Below, piece by piece: positions 23,277 to 34,290 of a stretch of 64,000 bases of DNA. This DNA comes from Metridium senile. Its lineage: Eukaryota > Cnidaria > Anthozoa > Actiniaria > Metridiidae. How positions within the stretch are numbered: position 1 is the first letter of the stretch; each line of letters starts with the position of its first letter. The notes under the pieces are model-generated. The model saw only the letters and a program-made list of their open reading frames with translations. It did no database searches and was not told the DNA's origin. The stretch covers positions 631,990 through 695,989 of the forward strand of contig OX459109.1 of NCBI GenBank assembly GCA_949775045.1, in the 5' to 3' direction. A program made the position numbers and the translations under genes.

Positions 23277-24234
23277 GTAAAAAGAGCAAGTATAATATTT
23301 TGGTCTAGATAAATATCTTAGTATATATATTTTTTCTGTTTAGATTCTGATAGCGAGTGTGCGTCTCCTCCAGTATCTCCCACAAGTCCCACATTGCCCA
23401 CCGAACAGGATTTCCTCTTTAACAGAAAGCAACGACGCCTGCGCACTAAGTTCACCTCAGGTCAAGTCGCCGAGCTTGAGAAAGCGTTTGTCAGAACACA
23501 GTACCCGGATGTGTACACAAGAGAGGAACTCGCTCACAGATTGAGCCTCACTGAAGCTCGAGTGCAGGTTAGTAGTGTAAATTATACACCTATAATCTTT
23601 GACAAAAGTACTTGGTAAGAAGTTATTATTTTATCCTATAGTGACTACTTCATATATTTAGAGTATAAAAAAGTCCCCTTCCTCCCATATCAATAAGTTC
23701 TTAAAACGATAGCGCATTGAATTGATAGATCAATCACATAGGCACCAAACAATGACTCCCTCCTCATCATTGCCAGGGGGAATGGATGGAGGAAGTGCCA
23801 ACACGTTTGTCAATTGAAAGATTGTCGTTCAAAAAGACATAGCTATAGTCAACAATCCCATACTGCAAAGATTTGTTGGTATTTCTATTTTTAGTGTAAC
23901 CTTATTCATAGCATATTTAGGTTGTATGTGTTTGTGATTGATACTATGATGACAAGGCTAGCGCTGTTGCAGTGTTAGGTGTGATCATGCATCAACTAAA
24001 TCGTACGAGTAAATCTACTTTACATAACATATTGAATATTTCTGGGTCTAGGTTTGGTTCTCCAACCGCAGAGCAAGACAAAGAAAACAAGAAACATCAA
24101 GCAACCAATCACATCGCAGGAAGTCTTGTGACAGCATGTGCACGTGCACCCAGCCACCAGTAATGCCGCCAATCACGTACTTGCAATATCTACCAATCAA
24201 CGGCCGTATGTATGGCATGCCAATGTACACCTAA
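18651..24234 (+). CDS. Pax-C: PaxD/Pax3/7-like transcription factor
   Basis: Nuclear regulator. Exons: 18651-18675 (predicted), 20390-21031, 23344-23567, 24052-24234; 357 aa. Complete paired domain (about residues 9-137) with [19 protein letters not shown] and a RED half [12 protein letters not shown]. Cys replaces the usual Trp of the F(S/A)WE motif. A Glu/Lys/Ser-rich linker leads to octapeptide YSIYNILK (190-197). The homeodomain (252-311) keeps [17 protein letters not shown] and [14 protein letters not shown], with Ser50. The segment before it (DSDSECASP) recalls the acidic DSE run of Pax3/7 proteins. The tail is rich in Pro, Tyr and Met ([18 protein letters not shown]). Intron 2 carries Rep-B units, two MITEs and a GACA microsatellite. 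Closest neighbour in sequence is Pax-D. Confidence 0.92.
20085..20330. repeat. CTGCAG-type dispersed repeat, diverged copies
   Basis: Two diverged copies with cacactgcagc/aacactgcagc and cggctta/gcagctta boxes. They relate to the pair at 3276-3530. Located just upstream of the Pax-C paired-domain exon. Confidence 0.5.
21869..22152 (+). repeat. Rep-B units in Pax-C intron 2
   Basis: Three partial 70-bp units with gataactagcggttaaacta, tgtttctaag and caattggagtaaaaatgtac. The first is split by the 121-bp MITE at 21914. Confidence 0.88.
21914..22034. mobile_element. 121-bp palindromic MITE with TAA duplication
   Basis: Inverted ends: ggcctaggttatacgtcga and tcgacgtataacctaggcc, with long complementary subterminal arms. 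TAA flanks both sides (21911-21913 and 22035-22037). The surrounding Rep-B unit reads ctaaggaaac when uninterrupted (22085), so a TAA duplication is directly visible. TAA/TTA targets are typical of PIF/Harbinger elements. A second copy of identical length lies at 30957. Confidence 0.92.
22153..22266. mobile_element. Diverged relative of the 121-bp MITE
   Basis: Left end ggcctagcttaaacgtcgca and a right part with cggcacatttgagaagcgac match the MITE at 21914, but the terminal ggcc on the right is lost. It sits next to another Rep-B unit. Confidence 0.65.
22683..23130. repeat. Rep-C fragments and half of a tgcaaag element
   Basis: 22683-22800 holds degraded Rep-C units (aataggtgtatgcttataat). 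From about 22955 a stretch with cagccaaaactacagtccac and gcctgcaaagaatgttggta matches the left half of the element at 45838. A further fragment lies at 23870-23970. Confidence 0.65.
23203..23277. repeat. (GACA)n microsatellite
   Basis: About 18 perfect gaca tetramers in the Pax-C intron, ending 67 bp before the homeodomain exon. Confidence 0.97.
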
Positions 24235-24711
24235 GAATCTAAGACCGCAGGGGTTTATGGGAAGGTTAAACCTAAACGCTATAGTTAATTAATTAAGGAG
24301 GCATTATTGGAGGGTAGTAATAAAAAATTGGCCAAGTTAAGATGGAATATATAAATAATTACCATAGCAGCAGCGTATTTAAATATAATTAATCTAGACT
24401 ATGGATATTCAAACTATTGAAAAAAGTGTTTTCGGCCAGTACCTTAATGATTTGGTTTATATTAACAAGCTATCCCCTTCCTCCTCAACTAGTAAACAAG
24501 AAGCTAAGCCAGACTGCGCACTATGCCAAACAATAGTTTTTAACATAATAGAAAAGAGTACAAACACTAAAGGCATGCAAAATGTACTAAACAGTGCTAA
24601 TTGAATAATAGAGAACAATAGAATAAGCATAAGATATCACTATTTAGTACTATTTATGTTGCACATGTTTTGTGTTTGTACTCTGGAAGGGTTTTGTCAC
24701 TTCTAAATTAT

Positions 24712-24717
24712 AATAAA
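24712..24717 (+). terminator. Possible poly(A) signal of Pax-C
   Basis: AATAAA 478 bp after the stop. A 67-codon open frame at 24401-24604 would then lie in the 3' UTR; it has no recognisable domain. Confidence 0.35.
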
Positions 24718-25116
24718 TTATACCAAGGAAAAAAGCACTTTAAACGACGAGATGAGATGAATGAATGAAAGACAACTATGGTCATGTTTTTGCTGTGCGA
24801 AAACTAGTTCTTGTTGTCTCTAAACTATTGATGGAATGAATCAAATTCTTTGAAAGAAGAACGATTCACGCGTCGAAGAGAATGAGTTAAATTTTTGTAA
24901 TTTATAAAGATATCTTATATATTTATCAATAGTTTTGCACCATATATAATTTTTTTAAAAGCTAAATAAATTTTTGCGAGAAACTTTGGCTTAGGTCTAT
25001 GACAGAAAATGTCAACAACTTAAAGAACCGCTTTGTACTATGGTTTCAAGCGATCATAAATCTTATACAACATATTTAGCTACCACTGTTTCGTCGCATT
25101 TTACATATTCTAATAG

Positions 25117-25232
25117 TGGGCTTCCTGTGTAGTATACCTCAGTTACTCTTTTAACTATCCTGGGGTTCCTGTGTTACGTGTTCCGAGAGGGAATATTACC
25201 GACATTCTTGCCTTCGCCGCAGGAAGCCCACA
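25117..25232. repeat. Short inverted-repeat element
   Basis: gtgggcttcctgtg on the left and gcaggaagcccac on the right, about 115 bp apart. The same tgggcttcctgtg string recurs near 47138, so it is probably a small MITE family. Confidence 0.5.
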
Positions 25233-25403
25233 AGAATAAAATATACTTTCAAAAAGATACTATTCTATGACGTTTTATGTCATTTAAAAATCTGATTTCA
25301 TTTTAAGAAATCTGTTAATATTTTATTAGGGAAAGGTCAGAATCGTACTTCTCTCCATAACTATCACGTGATCTTGGCATTAATGTACAACTTTATTCCA
25401 TTT

Positions 25404-25622
25404 GTTTTCTAAACATCGACGCAGTCCACACTAGTTTAACCGCTAGTTATCGTACATTTTTACTCCAATTGTTTCCTTAGAAACATCGATGCAGTCCACA
25501 CTAGTTTAACCGCTAGTTATCGTACATTTTTACTCCAATTGTTTCCTTAGAAACATCGATGCAGTCCACACTAGTTTAACCGCTAGGTATCGTACATTTT
25601 AATCCAAATTGTTTTCTCATGA
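25404..25622 (-). repeat. Rep-B array, three units, reverse orientation
   Basis: Three 70-bp units on the minus strand with cagtccacactagtttaacc, gctagttatcgtacattttt and caattgtttccttag. Confidence 0.93.
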
Positions 25623-26507
25623 AAATGCCAAGACACATAGATCTGGGTGCTGCTCTGACCTCTCTCTATCCCACAATGCTTTTAGAGAAGAGCGAGGGAA
25701 TAGTAATCAAATATTTCAACCATAGTACTTCACTGATATACATACTAAATATTTAGATAATTATATCCATTTGTATGTTAAAATAATGGGCAATTCATGG
25801 ATTTTATTATAAATAGATAATTTTGAAATATTAATAAATGAAAATGTAAAAGATGGTGTACGGAATTTTTACTCTAAAAACATATATATTAAAATGACGG
25901 TATTAAATAATGGGATTAATTACTGAGATATTAAAATGATGGCAATGAACCAAAAATAAGGTTCCAAAAGAAGAAATTTCAAACATTCTGTTACTGGAAG
26001 TCCAATTCTGTATTGCTTTCCTATCCGTTCATCCATTTTATTACTGTTTTGTTGCAGCTTATAAAAGCCCGCTTATATCAAATCTTTTAGGCTCAAAAAT
26101 GTACGCCTGCTAGTGTTCCTGCTAGAACCATATTGAAGAGACCAGGTTCGTGCGAAAAACTCTTTTGTCCTCGCCGCCACAAATGTAACTTAGCCCTAAA
26201 TTGACCCAGTATTTGATTCATCCAATTAGATGCTTTCAAATAATGGCAATTTTTTTTTTAATGGCAAGAGGAAGCTGATAAACCCATTTCAGCATTTTTA
26301 GTAAGGTTTTTTATCGAGTTATTAGCATTCATTGATACGCAAGTCGTTAAAATAAAAATGAAATCAGACATTTACTTGTAATAATCGTTTTTTCAAGAAA
26401 CAAAATACATGAAAAGTAAGGCCAAAAGCTTTGGTATAATGTTCGACGTAATTCAATACAATTATTTTTGAAATCTTTTATAGCTTAGTTTGGCATGTGT
26501 CTTTTTT
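25623..26507. other. Intergenic, no feature seen
   Basis: AT-rich sequence between Pax-C and Pax-D without coding signal or clear repeat. Confidence 0.5.
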
Positions 26508-26772
26508 GCAAGAAAATAAACAAACAAACAAGGAACGAGCAAATAAACAAACAAACAAACAAACGAATAAACAAACAAACAAGCAAACAAACAAACAAAC
26601 GAACAAATCAACAAACAAACAAACGAACAAACAAACAAACGAATAAATAAACAAACAAACAAATAAACAAACGAACAAATCAACAAACAAACAAACGAAC
26701 AAACAAATAAACAAACAAACAAACAAGCGAACAAACAGACAGACAAACAAACAAACAAACAAACAAAAACAA
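26508..26772. repeat. (AAAC)n microsatellite
   Basis: Interrupted caaacaaacaaa with gaac and aata variants. Val/Cys/Leu/Phe-rich minus-strand frames here are artefacts. Confidence 0.95.
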
Positions 26773-27567
26773 ACGTTTTTTGCCCTATAATGACATTATT
26801 TAGATATCTTTTTTAATTAAAATCTAGTTTCATTTAACAAAAGCCATTGTTATCAGTTGACTGTAAGATGCACCAGGAAATTAAAAGGGAAATGGCTTGA
26901 ATAATTCGATAACACGAGAATAAAGATTGTTGACAAATGGATTATTCGTGCTTGAATGTTTCCCAGAATGCTTTTCTGTCGTCGAACTGCATGCCTGTTA
27001 CCTTCAATTCGCAGTACGATCTTATGATGATGGTAAAAGTGTATTTATTCATATTGCAAAAAGGATTCAAAACTACATTAAAAACATTAAAAAGATTGAC
27101 TTTACGTTTGCCGTGCGGGAGTCAAGTTAGAACGAGCTTCATTGACTTTTTCGTATTCTTTGTTATCTTTGTTCAATTGTTTAAATTGCAGTCTTTTGTT
27201 GTTTCTATTGAATTACGTAGACTGTGTCCGGTACACTGAGGTGAAGTCCTAGTCTTGGCATAGGGAGAGACATCATGTTTTCGCTATCTCTAAGTTCATA
27301 ATTTTTTTATGTTTTTAACTCGTACGTCCCACGTAAAGAAAATATTGCAACACTTCCAAGTTACTCTTGTAATTCTATTACCTCCTTAGAGTTAGCAATA
27401 TTGAATGGTATCTTTGTACAATTATCATTGTCGATATATTCATTATGAAGCAATAAGCCGGTAGTTCTATATCAGGGAGATACCAACGCATTGCTTTGTT
27501 ACTGAGCTTTTCATTTATTACAACAAACTGAGTGTGTCAAATCTGGTTGTAACCGAAAAGTAAATAT
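26773..27567. other. Intergenic, no feature seen
   Basis: AT-rich sequence before the Rep-C array. Two overlapping short open frames (26927-27239) have no recognisable domain. Confidence 0.45.
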
Positions 27568-28180
27568 TATAGGCATATACCTATTTCAAAAAGGTTGTCC
27601 AAGGCGAGAGGTCATTCTAAGACAGAAAGGAAGTATAGGCATACACCTATTTCAAAAAGGTTGTCCAAGGCGATAGGTAATTCTAAGACGGAAAGGAATT
27701 ATAGGCATACACCTATTTCAAAAAGGTCTTCCAAGGCGAGAAGTCATTCCAAGACAGTGAGGAATTATAGGCATACACCTATTTCAAAAAGGTTGTCCAA
27801 GGCGATAGGTCATTCTAAGACGGAAAGGAATTATAGGCATACACCTATTTCAAAAAGGTTGCCCAAGGCGAGAGGTCATTCTAAGACGGAAAGGAATTAT
27901 AGGCATACACCTATTTCAAAAAGGTTGTCCAAGGCGATAGGTAATTTCAAGACGGAAAGGAATTATAGGCATACACCTATTTCAAAAAGGTTGTCCAAGG
28001 CGAGAGGTCATTCTAAGACAGAAAGGAATTATAGGCATACACCTATTTCAAAAAAGTTGGCCATGGCGAGAAGTCATTACAAGATGGAAAGGAATTATAG
28101 GCATACACCTATTTCAAAATGAAAATGTTGTCCAAGGCGATAGGTCATTCTAAGACAGAAAAGGAGTTATGGGTATACAC
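27568..28180 (+). repeat. Rep-C array, about nine 66-bp units
   Basis: Units contain ggcatacacctatttcaaaa, aggttgtccaaggcgatagg and tcattctaagacggaaagga. Each unit pairs cacctat with ataggt. As 66 is a multiple of 3, a 175-codon frame (27595-28122) runs through the array, translating to repeats such as RHTPISKRLSKA. I treat it as non-coding. Confidence 0.95.
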
Positions 28181-28185
28181 TTATT

Positions 28186-29096
28186 GGCTGGAATGCCTTG
28201 CTCTCTTGGACAACCTTTTTGAAACAGGTGTATGCCTGTAATTCTGCCTTGGACTGGCTCTAACCTTTTTAAAATGATGAATACGTAAAATGGTTATTTT
28301 ATTGTGGACAACCTTTTTGAAACAGGTGTATGCCTGTAATTCTGCCTTGGACTGGCTCTAACCTTTTAAAAATGATGAATACGTAAAATGGTTATTTTAT
28401 TGTGGACAACCTTTTTGAAACAGGTGTATGCCTGTAATTCTGCCTTGGACTGGCTCTAACCTTTTTAAAATGATGAATACGTAAAATGGTTATTTTATTG
28501 TGGACAACCTTTTTGAAACAGGTGTATGCCTGTAATTCTGCCTTGGACTGGCTCTAACCTTTTAAAAATGATGAATACGTAAAATGGTTATTTTATTGTG
28601 GACAACCTTTTTGAAACAGGTGTATGCCTGTAATTCTGCCTTGGACTGGCTCTAACCTTTTTAAAATGATGAATACGTAAAATGGTTATTTTATTGTGGA
28701 CAACCTTTTTGAAACAGGTGTATGCCTGTAATTCTGCCTTGGACTGGCTCTAACCTTTTAAAAATGATGAATACGTAAAATGGTTATTTTATTGTGGACA
28801 ACCTTTTTGAAACAGGTGTATGCCTGTAATTCTGCCTTGGACTGGCTCTAACCTTTTTAAAATGATGAATACGTAAAATGGTTATTTTATTGTGGACAAC
28901 CTTTTTGAAACAGGTGTATGCCTGTAATTCTGCCTTGGACTGGCTCTAACCTTTTTAAAATGATGAATACGTAAAATGGTTATTTTATTGTGGACAACCT
29001 TTTTGAAACAGGTGTATGCCTGTAATTCTGCCTTGGACTGGCTCTAACCTTTTTAAAATGATGAATACGTAAAATGGTTATTTTATTGTGGACAAC
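28186..29096 (+). repeat. Rep-D array, about nine 98-bp units
   Basis: Units contain tggacaacctttttgaaaca, ggtgtatgcctgtaattctg and gatgaatacgtaaaatggtt. The first half is a Rep-C core in reverse orientation joined to new sequence, so Rep-D is derived from Rep-C next door. Two unit types, cctttttaaaatg and ccttttaaaaatg, alternate for the first seven units, which shows amplification as a 196-bp dimer. Confidence 0.95.
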
Positions 29097-30189
29097 CTTT
29101 TCAAAATAGATGTAGTATACATATAATTCCCTTTCCTTTTTTTTAATTCCTCATATAATAACCTTTTTAAAATAGTTGTACCATATGACAGTCATTCTAA
29201 ATATCGCGGTAGTCAGTTGACCTAAGGCAATCACTGACTTCAGGAAACAAAACGAGAAAACACTAATTTGTGTTTATTGTAAATTGTTGTTCGCTTCCTG
29301 CACAAATCATAGCAAAACAATCAAGCTAACATTAATGTTTTTCTACGCGATTGAGGGAGTTGTTTGAGTGCACTGTTCTCGTCAATTAACTAATGTTTTG
29401 CTTCAAATTAATGAGTTTATCTGGATCTAAATTAATTAATGTTTACAACTAAGTCGTTTATGTACTTGAAATGTAATTTAAAGGTTTGAATTGCCCCACA
29501 GCGATAGTTTACTAAATTATATTTTTACCGTCGTTTTCTTTCTACTTTTTTCTCCGTCTTTCTTCTGTTAATTTATTTATATTTTTGTTTCGTTCTTTTC
29601 TGAGATTTTTTTCCTTATTCTCATGCTTTCTAAGTTTTCCAAAATGAAATAAAAAATAGTGAAAGTTTGTTAGAAATGAATACTAAGCCGAATAGCATGC
29701 ACTGGACTGAAATGTATATTATGGCAGCCTGAAGACTACTAGCTCACCTAGCTACTCACGACCATTGCGGTATATTGCTAGCTTTGTGATGTATAATGGT
29801 AACAAATATCTAAAAAGATTTTTCTACTTCATTTTTGACAACAGTTTTGAAAAAGGGTGTATATCGATCCGTTTTTTGTCGTCAGATATTCGAACTCAAG
29901 TCATATTTTACAAGAGACCTCCACAAAGAAGAACACCTGATGCGATTTTAAATCTTTACAATGTATTACGTATTTATTTATTCCGAAACAAAGGAACCTG
30001 ATTCTCTTCAATAATACTGGGCTTGAAAATAAAGAAAAATTGGAACAAAAAAGGCATATACAGAAAATTGAGCTTCTAAGGAGTTTAAAATGGTTTAAAT
30101 TATAAGTATAGGATTCCAAAAATTTTAAACTCGTGAATTGATGGAAAAAAACAAAAACAAAATATAAAGAACTAAATATAATCAAAACA
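29097..30189. other. Intergenic, no feature seen
   Basis: AT-rich sequence after the Rep-D array; no coding signal recognised. Confidence 0.5.
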
Positions 30190-30395
30190 GAATAAAATAG
30201 AATGAAATGGAATAGAATAGAATAAAGAAGACAATAGAATACAATAGAAAAGAGTAAAATAGGATAGAATAGAGTTGAATAGAATAGAATAGAATAGAAT
30301 AGAATAGAATAGAATAGAATAGAATAGAATAGAATAGAATAGAATAGAATAGAATAGAATAGAATAGAATAGAATAGAATAGAATAAAATAGAAA
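30190..30395. repeat. (GAATA)n microsatellite
   Basis: Mostly perfect gaatagaata pentamers between about 30270 and 30390, with degenerate edges. Ser/Ile/Leu/Phe/Tyr frames on the minus strand are artefacts. Confidence 0.96.
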
Positions 30396-30956
30396 ATAAT
30401 TGAAAAACCATACAATACAATGAAATAGAATATATCAAATATGTCCAATGGTGAATTATCAAAAATTCAATAATCTCCATAATAGTAACAACAACAAACA
30501 TACAAAAAGTATAGAAATCTTCCTACAATTCTTTCTTTGTTCATTATTCACTTATCGTTAATGGCCTTTGGCAAATCTTTCAAATAGGTGAACACACACT
30601 ATAGTTTATAATAATAGACGAGTCTATAGCCTATGGTGTGCTTATCACACAAGATATTTCTAATTTCAGGTCCACTTGAATTATAATAAATACTTCAATA
30701 CAACCTTGAGGCATGCTCTTTGATTGACTTCAAGATTAATATCAAGCCCATTGAACAGTGCCTTGAACAAAGCTAAGCTGGTAGGGGTGTTGATATCATT
30801 CGTTTAAAGTTTATAGTTGATTTGAATCGGGGATTGGATTGGATAGCAATTTGTCAATGTCGTTGTCTTTATACCGAAAAACTATGCGCTTTTTTGAACA
30901 TATTAGTGCTGTTTATTTAGTTATTTGCTATCCTGACGAATGCGACTGTAAACTAA

Positions 30957-31077
30957 GGCCTAGGTTATACGTCGAATTTCACTTGTGCCGAATACAATTA
31001 CAACAAAGAAGACCGCCTAGTTATCTATTTTTTGAAATGTATTCGGCACAAGTGAGATTCGACGTATAACCTAGGCC
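30957..31077. mobile_element. 121-bp palindromic MITE, second copy
   Basis: Same length and ends (ggcctaggttatacgtcga, tcgacgtataacctaggcc) as 21914-22034, again flanked by TAA on both sides (30954-30956 and 31078-31080). High identity to the first copy suggests fairly recent activity. Confidence 0.93.
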
Positions 31078-31802
31078 TAAGTCACTAGTTCTATAATAAA
31101 GTCGCGGTGAAAACTCACCAAAGCGAGTTAGACTTTGCCCGGTTATTATTTTGTTATTCTAGATCTTCCTTCAAAACATGTTCTGCTTTCGATTTTTCTA
31201 TTATTGTTCAATTAAACAACAATTAGATAAAACTAATTTATGGATTGAATTATCTGCCTCTTTTCGTTTTAATTTAATTTTTGATCTTCTGAATGGTGAA
31301 AACTTTTATTCGATTTCACGAGGAAAGAATTCTTTGTTTCGTCGATTCTGTGTTTCGTGGTTTCGCTCTTTAACTGAAATCAGATAGAAATTTTTGTCAG
31401 TCGTCAGTCCAATTTCCTAGTTTTGCAGTTGTTTGATTAAAGCATCTAAAAATCTGTTTCTTAAGTCCCAAGTTGTTTCGTATTCTTAGTTTCTTTTGTC
31501 GGTTCCAATTCTTCAAGTAGACCACCTATTCCGCTTTTCGTTCCTTTTTCGAGTTCCATTTTGTTTCTCAGTTTTGTTCTTATCGAAGGCTTACACAGAT
31601 ATATATTTGTTTATATATTAATTAAGATGCCCATATTGCTCTAGGATATATAAATAATTAAGCAAAGAGCAAAGTTATCATTCGTATATAACTTGAATCT
31701 AATCTTTGAGTGTTTGCGTAACACTAAATTACCCGGGAAAATACTCTGATAACCGATCAAATCGACTAGGGGAGGGAGGGGTGGGTATCAACGGATGCAA
31801 TT

Positions 31803-32045
31803 ACACATAGGAATACACCTGTTTCCAAAGGTTGTCCAAGGTGATAAGTCATTCGAAGGCGGAGAGCAACGGATTTACTTTTAATATGATAATCGAGGTG
31901 CTTATGATTACAATTCTTATGCAAAACATGGAGGTTATTGTTGAGGCATTTAATATGGTTTACAATCATTATTCGTGTCAAAAACATAGAGGTTATTGTT
32001 GAAATATGTAGTGTTGCTTACAATCAATAATTTGTCATAATTGTT
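31803..32045. repeat. Rep-C fragment plus two-copy gaggttattgttga repeat
   Basis: 31803-31866 is a degenerate Rep-C unit (gaatacacctgtttccaaag). 31925-32035 has two copies of aaaacat-gaggttattgttga-rich sequence. An inverted relative at 53020-53180 has caataacctccatgttct, next to another Rep-C fragment, so the two are linked. Confidence 0.6.
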
Positions 32046-32061
32046 TGCATGTTAAATCGAC

Positions 32062-32330
32062 AAAGTCAATTCCTTTCCGTCTTGGAATAACCTATCAGCT
32101 TGGGAAACCTTTTTTGAAATAGGTGTATGCCTATAATTCCTTTCCATCTTTGAAAGACCTATCGCCTTGAACAACCTTTTTGAAATAGGAGTATGCCTAT
32201 AATTTCTTTTCGTCTTGGAATAACCTATCACCTTGGACAACCTTTTTGAAATAGGTGTATGCCTATACTAACTCCTTTTCATCTTCTGTAATAAGCTATG
32301 ACATGGGGCAACCCTTTTGAAATAGGCCGG
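32062..32330 (-). repeat. Rep-C array, four units, reverse orientation
   Basis: 66-bp units with ttggacaacctttttgaaat, aggtgtatgcctataattcc and tttccgtcttggaataacct, the most diverged at the right end. Confidence 0.92.
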
Positions 32331-32696
32331 TTAAACGTTTGTGCTATTTTCTTTATTTTAGGAAGGATGTTGTCTTGTATCGCAGATTTCGCAGTACATC
32401 ACCGTTTGCAGGTGATTCTTCGCCTTGGTTGATTTAGTAATATCTTTATTACATACAGTACAGTTTATAGCCCTATTGATCATTAGCTCAATATCAACCC
32501 TAACCAGGGATAGTTTTCGCAATTATGGCTGCGTGTGAATGTTCAAATTAGTCTTTCTGTGGAATATTGCTGTTTTAAGTTTCACACTCTTCTGTTTCCT
32601 TCTCACTCTCATCTATATATATTTTTTGAATATTTTTATTAATAATATTAAACTGTATCATTGTGACAAATAAATAAATAAACTAAATTAAACACT

Positions 32697-32868
32697 GTAA
32701 GACGTACACGTCGTCTTGACGGATAAATCGTCTTATGACTGACAAGTCGTCTGGTGTGAAAAAGGGACGGGCACTATTTGAGACAAAAAAGCCGTCTTAT
32801 TTTGTTGAATTCACATCAGACGAACAAGTTAACTGACGATTTGTCCGTCCTCTATAGTGTGAAAAAGG
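32697..32868. repeat. About 165-bp dispersed element with gtccgtc boxes
   Basis: Contains cggataaatcgtctt, gccgtcttattttgttgaat and gatttgtccgtcctct. An inverted copy lies at 61907-62055 and partial copies at 47719-47790 and around 46690-47000. Non-coding; probably a MITE. Confidence 0.75.
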
Positions 32869-34265
32869 CCAATACTGATGTACGTGAAATATATACATGC
32901 TCGAAGTTATGATGATATCAACAAGAAAAAATTATTTCAAGTTGATTAACTTGGTTTTAACGCCCGGTTACGGTATTCTAAAACCTAATAATCTCATTGC
33001 ATGGTTTATAGGGTTGTATGGCTTAATTGCAACTAATTTGAAAGGATTACTTACAGTATACAACAGAGACATTCACTACTATCACGCTAGTATCAGTTCT
33101 CAGCTTATATTATCATATAATCCTCAGATGACATCATATGAATAACATTTACCTTAGAAACTAAAGGGTTTCTTGATCTAGTATTTATATTTATCATTTG
33201 TACGTCTGTGTTCGTTATCCTTAATTTATTCTCGTTGCTTCACAAACCGTCAGATTTACAAACACTAAAGTAAATAGAAAATAACCTCTGGTACCCAGGC
33301 TGAAATAACATCTATATTCAAAAGACACGCGCATTTTTCATAAAATATGGAACTCCTTGCTGGTTGGTGACTGTTTTCTAAATAGATTTAAATAGAAATA
33401 CCCCACTAAAATTATTTCAAAAAATGTTATGTATAATACACACATGCAAACATGTTTTGGGGCGATTTACTTAAATAAGAAGAAACAGTCTAACTTTATT
33501 TCAACAATTTCTTATTTGTCTAACTTGGAAACTCCTTTTTGGGGGGTCATTTTTGAGAAGATATAAAAGTTTTTTCTTAGAAATGCGCAATTTTGCGCAA
33601 ACATTAAATGTAAAGGAGTAGGAACAGTTAAAATACCCTAAATAACGATGTTTATAGAAGCTGAAGGGTTCGATCGGACAAGACACACTTCAAAGTAACG
33701 ATTTTGTTTTAACTTCCGTTAATTGTGACGCGTCGCACAATATTAATACTAAACATAGATGCGGTGTATATTTGCTGCTTTACGGCGTAAACAGTATTAT
33801 TAACGACACAAAACATATAACTTAAAGTACCTCATTTCACTGGACGCAAGCTGAGCTCACAATGCTCGGAAAATAAATCTTCGAAAAATAAATTCTCGAT
33901 GATTTCTCGAGACCTGGGATTCGCTTCACACACTTTTATATCCACCTTCGCACGAAGTTATGTCGTTACCTTGACGACTGTAGCACTTACCCCTGGGGTA
34001 GTGGTATGAATGATGTATTGTGATTGGTTGATTGGAAGTAACGACGATTTAGGGCAGCTCGCTTCAATTGGATCACTTAGGTCATGGATATAGTTGATAA
34101 ACAAATGAGTAAACTAAAGCACGTGAACACTAACCACAAGTGGTAAATTGGATTTCACGGAGTATCTAAGGCCGTTTAGTCATCGACTAGTATCACACAG
34201 CACCGTACAACAATTCGACGTGAACAAGTGTTCAAACAGTTGATGCAGCAACATCACTGAGCAAC
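32869..34265. other. Upstream region of Pax-D
   Basis: AT-rich, no array seen. The last 250 bp before the predicted ATG (34266) is less AT-rich but shows no clear TATA box. Confidence 0.45.
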
Positions 34266-34290
34266 ATGGAAACATTTCTACAATTCCAAG
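34266..34290 (+). CDS. Predicted first coding exon of Pax-D
   Basis: ATG at 34266 opens METFLQFQ plus a lone G before donor gtaatc. It is 25 nt and phase 1, exactly like Pax-C exon 1. It joins exon 34963 to give [18 protein letters not shown]. The alternative is a start at the in-frame ATG 34983 ([12 protein letters not shown]) inside exon 2. Confidence 0.62.

Noticed and set aside
24401..24604. 67-codon frame after Pax-C
   Set aside because: It lies between the Pax-C stop and a possible poly(A) signal, has no domain, and is best read as 3' UTR.
26462..26762. Cys/Val/Phe-rich minus-strand frames
   Set aside because: Direct translation of the AAAC microsatellite.
27595..28122. 175-codon open frame with 22-residue repeats
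   Set aside because: It translates the 66-bp Rep-C array, whose unit length is a multiple of three. Related arrays elsewhere are interrupted by stops and sit in introns.
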